DNA of 64,000 nucleotides. Source: Tenrec ecaudatus. Its lineage: Eukaryota > Chordata > Mammalia > Afrosoricida > Tenrecidae. The stretch's first letter is position 1. The number at the start of each line of letters is the position of its first letter. This document shows positions 24,135 to 35,267 of the stretch, in pieces. The translations under genes were made by a program, and so were the position numbers. The notes below the pieces were generated by a model that was not told the DNA's origin, searched no databases, and saw only the letters and a program-made list of their open reading frames with translations. The DNA lies in NCBI RefSeq assembly GCF_050624435.1, contig NC_134531.1, forward strand, positions 253,222,812 to 253,286,811, written 5' to 3'.

Positions 24135-24480
24135 AAAAGCTTGTAGTTAGTTCAAGGATCGCTTGTTGGCATTTAGGAGTGTATTCCAGTCCAGTCTGTT
24201 TAGGCACCACGCCCTGGCCTCAAAGTCCACTTTCAGCATTCCCTGGGGACCTTGCTGCTACATTCGTTGCTGTTCCGCTGCACTCCCCCAGTGCTTTGCC
24301 TTGGGGTGTTGGGATCAGGTCAGGTGCAATTCCCACACTGTGTCTCCCGTGCAGAGCTCTGTAGCGCCATGGGTCAATGAGGGGCATCATGTCTCATTCT
24401 GGGGACAGCCATGTTGTCCTCTCAGTGGACTGGCTGCTCCAATCAGGAATATCATCCTCGTGGCCTGGTGAGCCAGGCTG
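24135..24480 (-). mobile_element. L1 3' UTR fragment, antisense
   Basis: It is colinear with 33325-33670 inside the large minus-strand L1: 'AGAAAAGCTTGTAGTTA', 'CAAGGATCGCTTGTTGGC', 'CCACTTTCAGCATTCCCTGG' and 'GGCATCATGTCTCA' occur in the same order. It is a separate, truncated insertion of the same L1 type. Confidence 0.8.
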
Positions 24481-25500
24481 TGCTCCCCTCTCTCCTCCTG
24501 CCCCTTCATCTGCTCCCGTGTGCTCCGATCAGACATGTCCCTCTCCCATAGCTGCAGAATCACTATTGTCCTTTGAAACAAACTCTTATGGGAGTAGGGT
24601 CCTGATAAAAAAATTAATAAGAAATTCAGGATGGAAATTGCTTGATCAGAGTCTACTTAGAAATTTTAACTCATCTTGGTTTCCAATATTTAACCTAGGA
24701 TTTATACAAATTCCTGCAAAAGACCTCTTTAAATTGATAAAAATGAAAAGATGCTTTTTTAAAGAGAATGTGTGCTTGACCCATTGTGTGGTATTAAAGG
24801 AGTTTTGTGACATTTTCTTGAGGGAGGCAGAAGCCCAGAGAGCGCATGACTGAGAGATCAAGAATTGACTGAGAAGAAGTGACACAGACAAAGGTTTCTG
24901 GCCCTAACCTATGGCAGCCTGCTAACTGTCCTAACTACCCTCCATCACTGTGAGTATTGCCTGTGAGTTCAGTGTGGTCGTTGTAATGGATTGCCAAACC
25001 CAAATGAGAAGCAGAGTGTCGGGTGAGGGACACATGGTGTCAAAATGGACTAGAATAAGATGACATTGAAAGCATATGTGACTTTATTGTAAGTGACCTT
25101 TGACTGGTGTAGAAAATAGATTCTCCTTCCTCTGTGTAGCCGGAAGCAGCCCTTCACGGTACCCAACCCACTGGGTCATAATTTATTGCTTTATTTTCTT
25201 CTTTAGGGACTCCAGTTTTATATAAGGTATATCACATTGGCTAGCCTCCCATGCTGATTACATGCTATCAGATTTTTTTACCACTTTACTTTCAGCTTCT
25301 TGGCTGTTTTGCTTGTCTTTTAGATGTCCCTTATTTTAGCCTAATATCTCTTCTTCAATAGGTGACTCATTACTTTAATGTTACTTATATTATTATTTTA
25401 TAATTTTCACACATTTCTTTTCTGTTGAGACAGTACAAAAGTTTTATATATATATATACACATACATATATATATTCAGCTCAGTTATTGTATTATAAGT
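24481..25500. other. Intergenic, mostly unrecognised
   Basis: No supported gene. A 158-codon plus-strand frame (24377-24853) begins inside the L1 fragment and has no recognisable domain. A TA-rich microsatellite lies at about 25442-25475. Confidence 0.4.
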
Positions 25501-25517
25501 TTTTACCTCTTTTTCTT
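25501..25517. repeat. Target-site duplication of the minus-strand L1 (left copy)
   Basis: TTTTACCTCTTTTTCTT here is repeated exactly at 46249-46265. The pair brackets the entire 25518-46248 L1 with its two proviruses, proving a single L1 insertion event. Confidence 0.9.
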
Positions 25518-26110
25518 TTTTTTACATTTTATTAGGGGCTCATATAACTCTTATCACAATCCATACATATACATACATCAATTGAATAAAGCACATCCGC
25601 ACATCCTTTGTCCTAATCATTTTCACAGCATTTGCTCTCCACTTAAGCCCTTTGCATCACGTCCTCTTTTTCCCCCTCCCTCTGCGCTCCCCCCTCCCTC
25701 ATGAGCCCTTGATAATTTATAGATTGTTATTTTGTCATATCTTTCCCTATCTGGAGTCTCCCTTCACCCCCCTTCTCTGCTGGCCATCTCCCAGGGAGGA
25801 GGTCACATGTGGATCCTTGTAATCAGTTCCTCCTTTCCAACCCACTCACCGTCCACTCTTCCACATCACCCCTCACACCCCTGTTCCTGAAGGTATCGTC
25901 CACCCTGGATTCCCTGTGCCTCCAGCTCCCATATGCACCAGTGTACAATCTCTGCCCTATCCAGTCCTGCAAGGTAGAATTCGGATCATGGTAGTTGAGG
26001 AGGGAAACATCCAGGATCTGGGAGAAAGCTGTGTTCTTCATCGGTACTACATCGCACCATGACTGACACATCTCCTCAATTAAACCCCTCTATGAGGGGA
26101 ACTCCAGTGG
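25518..26110 (-). mobile_element. L1(-) 3' UTR, terminal part
   Basis: The plus strand shows 'ACATTTTATTAGGGGCTCAT', 'CTCTTATCACAATCCATACA' and CT-rich pyrimidine blocks. This is the reverse complement of the terminal 3' UTR seen at 54100-54830. It is cut at 26110 by ERV-A and resumes at 32172. Confidence 0.9.
26105..26110. repeat. Target duplication of ERV-A (left)
   Basis: CAGTGG here and AAGTGG at 32166-32171 flank ERV-A. Six bases is the usual duplication length for class II proviruses; one mismatch fits its age. Confidence 0.75.
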
Positions 26111-26614
26111 TGTAGGGAACTGCATGTCCCCCTACCCTGGATTTAAGCTATGATCGACCTTTATGAATTTACTCTGTTTCCTGCCATACAACTGTGCCCT
26201 GTGATATTACTGTCCTTTGTTTCATTCCCGCCAGAGGGTGGCTGCCTTGACCCTTGCTAGGATTGGTGCTCTTTCACTAGCAGCTGCTTTGTTCATTGGT
26301 CAATACATGACTGGTGGCATCCCCCCCCCAGGCACCAGGTATGCTTCATTAGCATACTTACCTGTTTGAACAGTTGCCCACCATTTCTTCCTTATTTAGG
26401 AGATGTACGACTATTGGCTACCTCAGTTGTACCTTATTTTCATGTGAGGTTATGGTGCCCCCCCTTCGCTGGCTATTTAAACCTCTGTTCTCAGCTCAAT
26501 AAATGAGGCTTGATCAGATTCCTGTCTTGCCTCCATTTCTCGCGCCCTTGCCTATCTTCATTCCCAGTCCCTCTTTCAGATATCCACGTTGTTGATGTCC
26601 CACGGGACGGGACA
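26111..26614 (+). repeat. ERV-A 5' LTR
   Basis: 504 bp, beginning TGTAGGGAACTG and ending GGGACGGGACA. A TATA-like 'TATTTAAA' lies at 26474-26481 and an AATAAA signal at 26498-26503, defining the end of U3 and R. It is paired with the LTR at 31659-32165. Confidence 0.92.
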
Positions 26615-26617
26615 TTT

Positions 26618-26635
26618 TGGCAACCCAATGTACTA
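26618..26635 (+). promoter_or_regulatory. ERV-A primer-binding site, probably Lys-tRNA type
   Basis: Three bases after the LTR end the sequence TGGCAACCCAATGT begins. It resembles the TGGCGCCCAACGT core complementary to tRNA-Lys used by many betaretroviruses, allowing an insertion and some decay. The assignment is tentative. Confidence 0.5.
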
Positions 26636-26739
26636 CAAGAACGAGTCGAGAAGCCTCAGCTCCTGCGATGCTGGCTTCTGGCTCTATTTCTAAGCTGTAT
26701 CCCTGAGCTGAAACACTGAAACAAAACAGTGACACTGGC

Positions 26740-27070
26740 ACCCTGCTGCTAATGCAGTGCCACAACTGAGTTCACACTCTGAGATGCTAACGCTGACACT
26801 GAGCTGGCACAATCGCTGAGCTGCTAAAGCCACTCTGAGCTGTTAACACCTGCTGAGCTGCTAGCATAGTCCCAGAGTGCCAGGCGCGTGGTCGCCGAGC
26901 CGCAAAGCGCAATCCCGCCCAGGCCGCCACCTGCTGCTGCTGTAAAATGCGGGGCCCTGATGCACGCCGCCTGCCGCTGCCTGCTGCCGCCCAACTCTGC
27001 CGTAAAGCGCGCCGACGCTGCCATAAAGCACCCGACGCTGTCGTAAAGCGCACCAGTGCCCGCAACACCC
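26740..27070 (+). repeat. ERV-A leader with GC-rich imperfect tandem units
   Basis: Two kinds of short repeats occur: 'GCTGAGCTGCTAAC'-like units at 26740-26870, and about three units with a period near 21 bp carrying 'CGCTGCCGTAAAGCGC' variants at 26996-27060. They are CpG-rich, in contrast to the AT-rich pol that follows. Open minus-strand frames across here are by-products of the repeats. Confidence 0.6.
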
Positions 27071-27349
27071 TCTGCACCTACCAGTGCGGCAGCCCACCGC
27101 GCCAGCTTGTCTCCAAAATGGGGCTCCAAAAGCACCGATTAGCAGTGATACTCTGCAACATCCAGCCGCTGTGCCTTTGTCGCTTGGAATCTTTGAGACG
27201 CTCCTTGTTCAAAGCACCCTGAAAATGAGGGAACCCACTGAGGAAGCAGGAAAGTCATCAAGGATCGGCCCAATCAACTTATCAAGCCCACTACACCGTC
27301 GTTGTAACCTGTGACGACGAATAACTGGGTGAGTTTTTGTCTGACGGTG

Positions 27350-27938
27350 GGTCAAGAAATTTGTCAGCATCAATTATTCATTGGACAAATTACGCAATGC
27401 TTTCAAGACGTGGGGAGTAAAGGTTAAAAGTTGTGATTAAAAACAGAGGATCCCATCACAGACAACACTGAGTAGCACGGTCATGAATATTTAGAGAAAA
27501 AATTAAAAGTAAGTGGTGAAAAGTTGGAAGTAATAAATAATGGGACAGATTTCTAGTAAATAAATGTATGTATGTAAATATGCTTCAAAATATGTTATAA
27601 GCTAAAGAAATAAAAATAAGCTACTAAAGATTAGAGAAGTTTTCAGATTTTGTGGTTAAGAAAAGTTCTCTTGGCCACTGAAGCCACTGAGGGCTTTAAA
27701 AATGGGCAGGAGGAACTCCTTGGGGAAGCAAAGCAGTTAGATGACAGGTCAATACATTATCATGATAAGGATTTAGGACTTTGAAACCTGGTGCAGGAGA
27801 CTCAGAAGTCCTGCTGGGATGAAACAAAGGCAAAAGCGGTAGCCTGGGAGCAAGAGTATGAGTCATTAGCTAGTTGTGGAAATCGAAATTTCTTGAGAGT
27901 TTTCAAAATACAGCAGATATAAGCTGCTTGTGTGAACA

Positions 27939-27972
<34 letters not shown>

Positions 27973-28300
27973 GTATTACATACTCTTTCACTTGTATGTA
28001 CAGAGATGTTTCTCTGAATGTTTATTTTAAGGATAAAATCACTTTTGCTGTGTTTATTACTGCTTGAAGTTAAGTCTTTTTTGAATATTTAAAAAATAAT
28101 TATACCAATGATACTACTCTCTCAAGGAAAATATTGCCATCGTTTGTAAAATATGTAACCTTCTAGTATGTGCTAATTTTTTGTCCCTTTGTCTAATTCA
28201 AATCAGAAATTTTATGAAAAAAATTGGCTTTTAAAAATGCAAATACTGCCTGCCAGGTAGTGAGTGATGAGACCTTTAAGAAACAAGGGCAAACTGTCGA
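27350..28300 (+). pseudogene. ERV-A gag region, largely unrecognisable
   Basis: A short run at about 27395-27430 could encode a matrix-like segment ('FKTWGVKVK'), but frames are broken and no capsid major homology region or zinc knuckle is legible. A (GT)n microsatellite lies at 27941-27971. The region is too short for complete gag plus protease, so a deletion is likely. Confidence 0.4.
27941..27971 (+). repeat. (GT)n microsatellite
   Basis: A pure GT run of about 15 units within ERV-A. Confidence 0.95.
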
Positions 28301-28920
28301 ATAATATCAAACTATGCTTGGATCCAAAAGATTATGAAAGATTTGCTTCTAGTGTTCCTAGTGTTAATTTTAAAGAACCTATGGAGCGTTATCAGTAGAA
28401 AGTCTTACATCAGGGAATGTCTAATAGCGTCACCTTATGTCAAAGGTTTGTAACTGCAGTTATAAAGTCAGTAAGTACTTCTGAAACATCGGTGTATATC
28501 ATTCACTGCATGGATGATATTTTGATGGCTCATAGGGACCAAAAGGTGGTTCTCTTTATTTTTGACTTAATATGAGAAGCATTAAAAAGGCATGGATTAG
28601 TTATAGCAGTAGAAAAAGTGCAAGTTATTGAACCTTACAAATATTTAGGACATATTTTACAGAAAGGTTTTGTGTAACCTCAGAAGATAAAAATAAGAAA
28701 AGATCATTACAAACTTTAAATGATTTTCAAAATTTATTAGGAGATATTAATTGGCTTAGACCATATCTAAAAATATGTACTGGAGAGCTTAAGCCTTTGT
28801 TTGATATTTTCAAAGGAGATCCTGATCCAAATTTGACTTGGGAAATTTCCCCTTTAGCAGAAAAAACATTAAATTTAGTAAATTTATGTATTTAAGAACA
28901 AAAAATTATGTATATAAATT
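28300..28920 (+). pseudogene. ERV-A reverse transcriptase remnant
   Basis: Frames carry RT palm and thumb text. The catalytic box at 28507-28518 reads CMDD instead of the usual YMDD, followed by 'ILMAHRDQ'. Further on comes '[17 protein letters not shown]', also present almost unchanged in ERV-B at 39117-39167. Stops at several positions make it non-functional. The N-terminal fingers are missing or unreadable. Confidence 0.85.
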
Positions 28921-28959
28921 ATGGTAAACCTTGGTACTTTTACATCTGGTATGTTATGA

Positions 28960-29710
28960 TAGAAAAGACCATTATTGTGGGTATATTTAGCCTCTTCAAG
29001 AAAAAAGAGTTCTAAAACATTATTTTTAAAAATAGCTGAATTAGTGATGAATGATAGATCCGAGTCTGTGAAATATTTTGGAAAAGACCCTAATTCTATA
29101 GTCATACCCTATGACAGACCCCAAACTTCTTGGTTGTGGGAAAGTTGTGATTCATGGGGATTAGCATTCGCTGGGTTTTGTGGATTGGTGAACAATATTT
29201 ATCCTCCAGATAAATTGTTACAATTTTCTAAAAAACATTTATTTATCTTACAATATTTATTGATGGTTCCTCCAATGGAACTTCAACTATTTCGTATAAA
29301 GCACATACTATGGTTTAAAAATTTCAAGCTCAATCTGCACAGTTAGTTGAGCTACAAGCAGTCATAGCAGTTTTTCAACTACATACTGGACAACCTTTTA
29401 ACATTTATTCAGACAGCCTATATGTTGTTTTTGTATTAAATAATTTAGAAACTATTGCTTGTGTTCAATCACAAAATAAACCTAATTTGGCATTATTTGG
29501 TGAATTGCAACAATTTATTTGGAATCGCAAGTATCCTTACTTTGCCGCACATATCAGAGCTCATTTTTCCCTACTGGGGGCTTTGGCAAAAGGCAACAAT
29601 TTAGCTGATTGTGCAACTCAAGCTGCAGCAGCATTTGCCAGTTTATCTAAAGATCAAATTACTTTAGCCCATGTTCTCATCAACTACATCACCAAAATAG
29701 CCAAGCTTTA
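28960..29710 (+). pseudogene. ERV-A RNase H remnant
   Basis: 28975-29346 and 29487-29711 encode connection/RNase H text, including 'ESVKYFGKDPNSIVIPYDRP' and, near the end, 'KGNNLADCATQAAA', the C-terminal RNase H Asp motif region. It is frameshifted between about 29300 and 29490. Confidence 0.8.
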
Positions 29711-30300
29711 AAACATCTGTTTAACATATCTAAAGAAGCAGCAAGGGACATAGTAAAATCTTGTCCCTATTGTGAAACTCATTTACCAGTTCCTCATTTA
29801 GGTGTTAATCCCAGAGGACTGCTCTCAGGACATCTTTGGCAAATGGATGTTACTCACATTCCTTCATTTGGTAAATTGAGATATTTGTATGTTATGGTGG
29901 ACACTTACTCTGGATTTATTGCGGCCACTCCTATGATTGGTGAAAAAACGTCTTTAGTTATCAACACATGTTACGTTGTTTTGCTATAATTTGTATATGT
30001 AAATGTTTAAAAACAAATAATGGATCTGCTTATATTAGTAAATCATTTGTTCAATTTTGTGTCACTTTTCAAATTAAACACATAACTGAAATCCCTTATA
30101 ATCCTCAAACCCAAGGTTGTGAAACGTACCAATAAAACTATTAAATGACATTTAGATAAAATAAAAGGGGAAGATATACGCTTCTACTCCTCCCAATTTA
30201 ATTAATCATACTTTATTTTGACATTTTATAATTTGGATGCACACGGTCAGTCTGCTGCTGACTGCCTTTGGAAAATGATTGCCAAATATAAAAACAAAGC
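29700..30300 (+). pseudogene. ERV-A integrase remnant
   Basis: It contains the zinc-finger cysteines ('CPYCE'), then 'GVNPRGLLSGHLWQMDVTH' with the first catalytic Asp near 29847. At the second catalytic position (about 30010-30025) the codon reads AAT, giving 'KTNNGSA': the Asp is lost. Frameshifts separate this from the C-terminal part ending near 30290. Confidence 0.8.
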
Positions 30301-30479
30301 ATATGTAAAAATGGAAAGATCCACTTAATGGCAAGAGCCAGCTCCCCTCCTGATTTGGGAGCAAGGACATGTTTGTGTTTTTTCCCACAGGGTGCTGATA
30401 GAGCTTGGTGGCTGCCTGAACCTTTGGTGCAGTTTGCAAACCATGCAGATGGTAATTTGCCTGCAAGTGCTTCTGGAAA

Positions 30480-31420
30480 CTTTGCACAGTGAGCAGTACT
30501 AGGCTTAGGTTCCTGATCCACCACTCTTACATATTGCTGTCTGGGAAGTCTGGGAAGTCTGGAAATCATGGTGTGAATTAATGACTCATGTCTTCCCTGT
30601 ACAAGGTGAAGGAAATGTAATCTCATCCACTCCGCAGTCTTTTTCTCCTTGTGGACTAGAGACTCAAAAGAATAATAAAACCATATTGTGGAGATCAAGT
30701 CTCATGGACAAGCCCATCCAGTATAACAGCACAAAAGAGAGATATATCAGCAATTGGTCCGGCAACCAGGACAATAATAAAAAAATACTGCTAAATGGAA
30801 AATAGAGACTACGTTGGAAATGTGAACCTTATGGACATTTCCTACAGACCGCAAGAAAATGTTACTGCCTGTGTAACATGGTATTATGTACTTTTGGCAG
30901 GGAATATTATTATAGATCATGATGATTGTAAGTTTAACATGTTTTGTAATAACTGTAATTTGTCTAATTGTTTTACCTAAACCTCTGAAGGTATTGTCAT
31001 TGCTATTTTGTATTAATCTTCTTAGTTATGCTGCCAGTGATTATTACTGGGCCTTGGTATTCAAAAAGATGGTTACAGGTATTAGAGAATGAAAAAGCAT
31101 TAACCAGACCTAAGCGTTTTGTAGGTTTGCTTATAGCAAGTATTTTAGCTATATTGTTTAGTTGCTACTGCTATTATTGCAGCAATTGTACTTTCACTGA
31201 GCATACAAACCTGCCCCCCCCCCATTTTCCGCAATTGTTCCCTTTGTTGAACCTTTCATTGTAATTCTGATCATTATTTCCCTGGGCCCTGTTTTGTTCA
31301 ACAAACGCATGGCATTCGTAAAACAACTAATTGAGGCAATCCAGGGTAAACCTATCCAGGTGCATTATCATCAGCTAGAGATGATGGACAAGGGTGGCCC
31401 ACTCTCCGACTCATCCAAGT
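30480..31420 (+). pseudogene. ERV-A env remnant (mostly TM subunit)
   Basis: Small frames at 30581-30805, 30795-30980 and 31028-31264 look like pieces of a betaretroviral envelope. The last has a basic cleavage-like motif 'RPKR' followed directly by a hydrophobic, fusion-peptide-like segment. SU is fragmentary and the TM ectodomain after 31264 is lost or frameshifted. It is inactive. Confidence 0.6.
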
Positions 31421-31644
31421 GATAAGACCCCCTTCCCTTGTGTGGTGGGCTGGACAGCCAATGACGGGTAAGATTGGGCATGGCTCATACCAACCTAACC
31501 AGACCATGGTTTGCTTCAAAATGCGCTTTCCTTGAGACCAATGATGGGTAAGGATGAGTCAGCAGCCTGACGCCCTAAGCCAGGCGCAGCCCCCGAAGGG
31601 ATACTCCATATTAAAATCATACTCTTGCCTGTTATTGTCTTGGT

Positions 31645-31658
31645 AAAGAAGGGGGACA
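31645..31658 (+). promoter_or_regulatory. ERV-A polypurine tract
   Basis: AAAGAAGGGGGACA lies directly before the 3' LTR, the position of the plus-strand primer tract. Confidence 0.8.
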
Positions 31659-32165
31659 TGTAGGGAACTGCGTGTCCCCCTACCCTGGATTTGAGCCATG
31701 ATCGACCTTTATGAATTTACTCTCAGTTTCCTGCCATACAAACTGTGCCCTGTGATTTTACTTGCCTTTGTTTCTTTCCCACTAGAGGGTGGCTGCCTTG
31801 ACCCTTGCTAGGATTGGTGCTCTTTCACTAGCAACTGCTTTGTTCATTGGTCAATACATGACTGGTGGTATTTCACGCCCAGGCACCAGGTATGCTTCCT
31901 TAGCATACTTACCTGTTTGATCAGTTGCCCGCCATTTCTTCCTTCTTTAGGAGATGCACGACTATTAGCTACCTCAGCTGTACCTTATTTAAATGTGAGG
32001 TTATGGTGCCCGCCCTTCACTGGCTATTTAAACCTCTGCTCTCAGCTCAATAAACGAGGCTTGATCAGACATCTGTCTTGCCTCCATTTCTCGCGCCCTT
32101 TCCAATCTCCATTCCCAGTCCCTCTTTCAGGTATCCACGTTGTTGATGTCCCACAGGACGAGACA
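31659..32165 (+). repeat. ERV-A 3' LTR
   Basis: 507 bp, beginning TGTAGGGAACTG and ending GGACGAGACA, colinear with the 5' LTR. By-eye differences are mainly transitions plus two short indels and a changed C-run near 26320/31870. Confidence 0.92.
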
Positions 32166-32171
32166 AAGTGG

Positions 32172-33680
32172 CCGACAAATGGGCCTTGGGCCTCCACTAT
32201 GCACATCCCCCTTCATTCACTGTGGTATATATATACTCTTTTTTTGCATGATGCCTTATACCTGGTCCCTTTGGCACCTTGTGATCGCACAGGTTGGTGT
32301 GCTTCTTCCATGTGGGCTTTATTGCTTCTGAGCTAGATGGCTGCTTGTTCACCTTCAAGCCTTTAAGACTCTAGACACTATCTCTTACTATAGCTGGGCA
32401 CTATCAGCTGTCTTCGACACATTTGCTTATGCACCCGTTTGTCTTTGGCGATCGTATTATGGAAGTGTGCAGCCAATGATATGATTTTTTGTTCTTTGAT
32501 GCCTGATAACTGCTCCCTTTGGGACCACGCGATCACACAGGCTGGTGTGTTCTTCCATGTGGGCTTTGTTGCTTCTGAGATAGATGGCCGCTTGTTTATC
32601 TTCAAGCCTTTAAGACCCCCAGGCAATATCTCTTTTGATAGCCGGGCACCATCAGCTTTCTTCACCACATTTACTTGTTCACCCACTTTGGCTTCAGCAG
32701 TTGTGTCGGGAGGGCTAGCATCGTAGAGTGCCAATTTAATAAAAGAAAGTATTCATGCATTGATGGAGTGCTTGAATAGAGGCCCAAGGTCCTTCCACCA
32801 CCTTAATACTAAACCTATGAATATAGACACATAGATCTATTTCCACATCCTCATATATATATTTGCATGTACATGTCTTTGTCTAGACCTCCAAAAATGC
32901 CCCTTGACTCCTAGCTCTTTCCTCCATCTCCCTTGACTTTGCTCCTGCCCTACTACTATGCTCCGTCCCCACCTGGGCAACAGCTACACCTCATCTCTAT
33001 GCAACCTTACCCTTGATCATTCCCCACTAGGACTGCCACTCCCCCCTCACTACCATTTTGGGTCGCATATTGTTCCCTTGTCCCTGTGTTTGTTAACACC
33101 ACTTACTAAGCCCCTACCTCCCCCCACCCCAAGTCCCCCAGGAACTGTAGGTCCCATTGTTTTTCCTTCAGATAGTTCATCCTGCCTGTCCTCTTCAGAC
33201 AGACCTGTGGAGACACTAACATGCACGAAAATAAGACAGAGGAAAACAAAGTAACAGTATACAACCAGACAACAAAACAACAAAAACAAACCACTGACAA
33301 AGAATAAAACAAAACACTTCACGAAGAAAAGCTTGTAGTTATTCAAGGATCGTTTATTGGCCCTTAGGAGTTTTTTCCAGTCCATTCTGTTGGTGTACCA
33401 CACCCTGGCCCCAAAGTCCACTTTCAGCATTCCCTGGAAACTTGCCTCTCCATCCCTTTGCTATTCTGCTGCACTCCTACAGTGCTTTGCCTCAGTGTGG
33501 TGGGATCAGGTCAGGTGCAATTCCCACACTATGTCTCCGGTGCTGTCCCCTGTATCGCCCTAGTCACAGAGGGGCATCATGTCTCACAGTGGGGCCAGCC
33601 ATGTTGTTCTCTCTGTGGACTGGCTGCTCTACTCATGAGCATCATCCTCATGACCTGGTGGGCCAGGCTGTGTTCCTGGG
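32172..33680 (-). mobile_element. L1(-) 3' UTR, proximal part with tandem module
   Basis: The L1 3' UTR resumes after ERV-A. Two tandem copies of a module of about 235 bp occupy roughly 32250-32470 and 32480-32705. Each has the complement of 'GGTGCCCGGCTATC', 'GTCTTAAAGGCTTGAAG' and 'AGCAACAAAGCCCACATGG'. Pyrimidine-rich blocks follow (32880-33200). At about 33670 it joins ORF2. Relative to the plus-strand L1, the end of ORF2 and start of the UTR seem to be missing (about 0.6 kb). Confidence 0.8.
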
Positions 33681-33689
33681 TCATATGGT

Positions 33690-35267
33690 AACTCTATTTC
33701 CATCAGCTTTAGGTATTGCCAGATTGATTTCCATAGTGGCAGTACGTACTTACAGGCCCACCAGCAGTGGATGAGTGTTCCTGTCTCCCCACAGCCCCTC
33801 CAACACTTGTTGCTTTCTAATTTTTTTGAAATGGGCTAACTTTGAGGAAGTCAGGTGGTACCTCATTGCCGTTTTAATTTGCATTTCTCTTATGGTTAAA
33901 GATCGGGAACATTTTCTGATAGTTTTGTTGGCCATTCAGATTTTTGCCCCTATGAAATTTCTGTTCAAGTCCTTTGCCCACCTTTCAAATGGGCTATTGG
34001 TTATTTTTCTTTTTGGAAGCTAGCAGAGTATTATAGATTTTTGTAATAAGGCCTTTCTGATGTGTCATTGCTAAAGATGTTTTGCCAGTCTGTGGACTCT
34101 CTTATTACTCTCTTGGATGAATTCATTCGATGTACACAAGTGTTTTATCTTCAGTATATCCTATTTGTCAATTTGTGCCTCCTCTGTGTTTGTGTCCTTC
34201 CCTATTTCTGGTGGCCTGTGTATTCCCTGTGCCAAAGTTCTCAGGTTGGTCCCAATTCCCTCACTGATAGCCCTAATAGTTTGGGGTTTAACTTCAAGGT
34301 CTGTGATCCACCTTGAGTTTACTCTTGTGCATGGAGTGAGATAAGAGTCTTGCTTCATTTTTCTGCATGTTGACATCATTTTTCCAGCACCACTTGTTAA
34401 AGAGGGCATTGGCTTCCCATTTGATATTTTTGGGGCCCTTATCAAAGATCAGCTGTGTGTATGCTGATGCTTTTATTTCTGGGTTTTCAGTTCTTTTCCA
34501 TCGGTCTGAGTATCTGTCATTGTACCAATACCATGCAGTATTGAGAACTGTGGCTGCATAGTATATGCCAAAGTCAGGTAAAGCAAGCCCTCCCACGATG
34601 TCCTTCTTCTTGAGGAGTTCTCTGCTAATTCTGGGTTCTTCCCTCTCCATATGAAGTTGGTAATCAGTTTTTCCATTTCTTTGAAGAAAGATGATGGTAA
34701 TTTTATCGGGATGGCAATAAATTTGTATAGTGCTTTTGGCAGAACTGACATCTTAACTAGATTGTCTTCCAATCCAAGAGCATGGGATATTCTTCCATTT
34801 GTTGAGGTTGCTCTTGGTTTCTTGTAATAGTGTCCTATAGTTTTCCCTGTATAGATCTTTTGTTTTTTCAGTCAGGTGTTTCCCTAGATATTTCTATTTG
34901 TGTTTGGCTATTGTGAAGGGTACCACCTTCTTGATCTCTTCTTCTGTGGTCTTATCTGATGTGTATAACAGTCCGGTGGACTTCTGTTTGTTGATCTTGT
35001 ATCCTGCCACTCTGCAAAACTTCTCTATTGCTTCCAGTACTCCCCTTGTGGAACTTTTGGGATTTTCCATATATAAATCATATCATCTGCAAATAACGAT
35101 AGTTTCACCTCTTCCTTCCCCCAGACGAATACTTTGATGTCACTTCTTTGCCTTATGCTGTTAGCTAAAACCTCAAGCAAGATATTAAATAGGAGTGGGG
35201 ACAAGGGGCATCCTTGTCTGTTCCCCTTTATCAGTGGGATTGTTTTAGTCTTTTCTTCATTGACTAC
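33690..35267 (-). pseudogene. L1(-) ORF2, RT and C-terminal part
   Basis: Minus-strand ORF2 text: the RT catalytic run 'LFADDMI' at about 35080-35100, the fingers-to-thumb region, '[20 protein letters not shown]' and '[20 protein letters not shown]' at 34294-34650, then 'REMQIKTAMRYHLT' at 33750-33935. Stops and frameshifts break it. The extreme C-terminus is absent. It is interrupted by ERV-B at 35267 and continues at 42123. Confidence 0.9.
35262..35267. repeat. Target duplication of ERV-B (left)
   Basis: GACTAC here is repeated exactly at 42117-42122. Joining the L1 across it restores the ORF2 reading order. Confidence 0.95.

Larger units (their letters stand above)
26111..32165 (+). mobile_element. 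ERV-A: old class II (betaretrovirus-like) provirus
   Basis: A 6.06-kb provirus with two LTRs (26111-26614 and 31659-32165), a primer site, a leader, and ruined gag, pol and env. It sits in the 3' UTR of the minus-strand L1. The order RT, RNase H, integrase, env and polypurine tract is normal. By hand alignment the LTRs differ at roughly 40 of about 505 positions (about 8%) plus small indels, much more than ERV-B. Every coding region has many stops and frameshifts, and gag/protease are largely missing or unrecognisable between 27350 and 28300. The pol text resembles that of ERV-B and betaretroviruses, not ERVL. Confidence 0.9.

Noticed and set aside
24377-24853. 158-codon plus-strand frame
   Set aside because: It begins inside an antisense L1 3' UTR fragment and runs into unrelated sequence; no domain.
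26787-27135. Overlapping Ala/Arg-rich minus-strand frames
   Set aside because: They are by-products of CpG-rich tandem units in the ERV-A leader.
32378-33774. Several frames of 95-126 codons on both strands
   Set aside because: All fall in the L1 3' UTR module and pyrimidine-rich blocks of the minus-strand L1.
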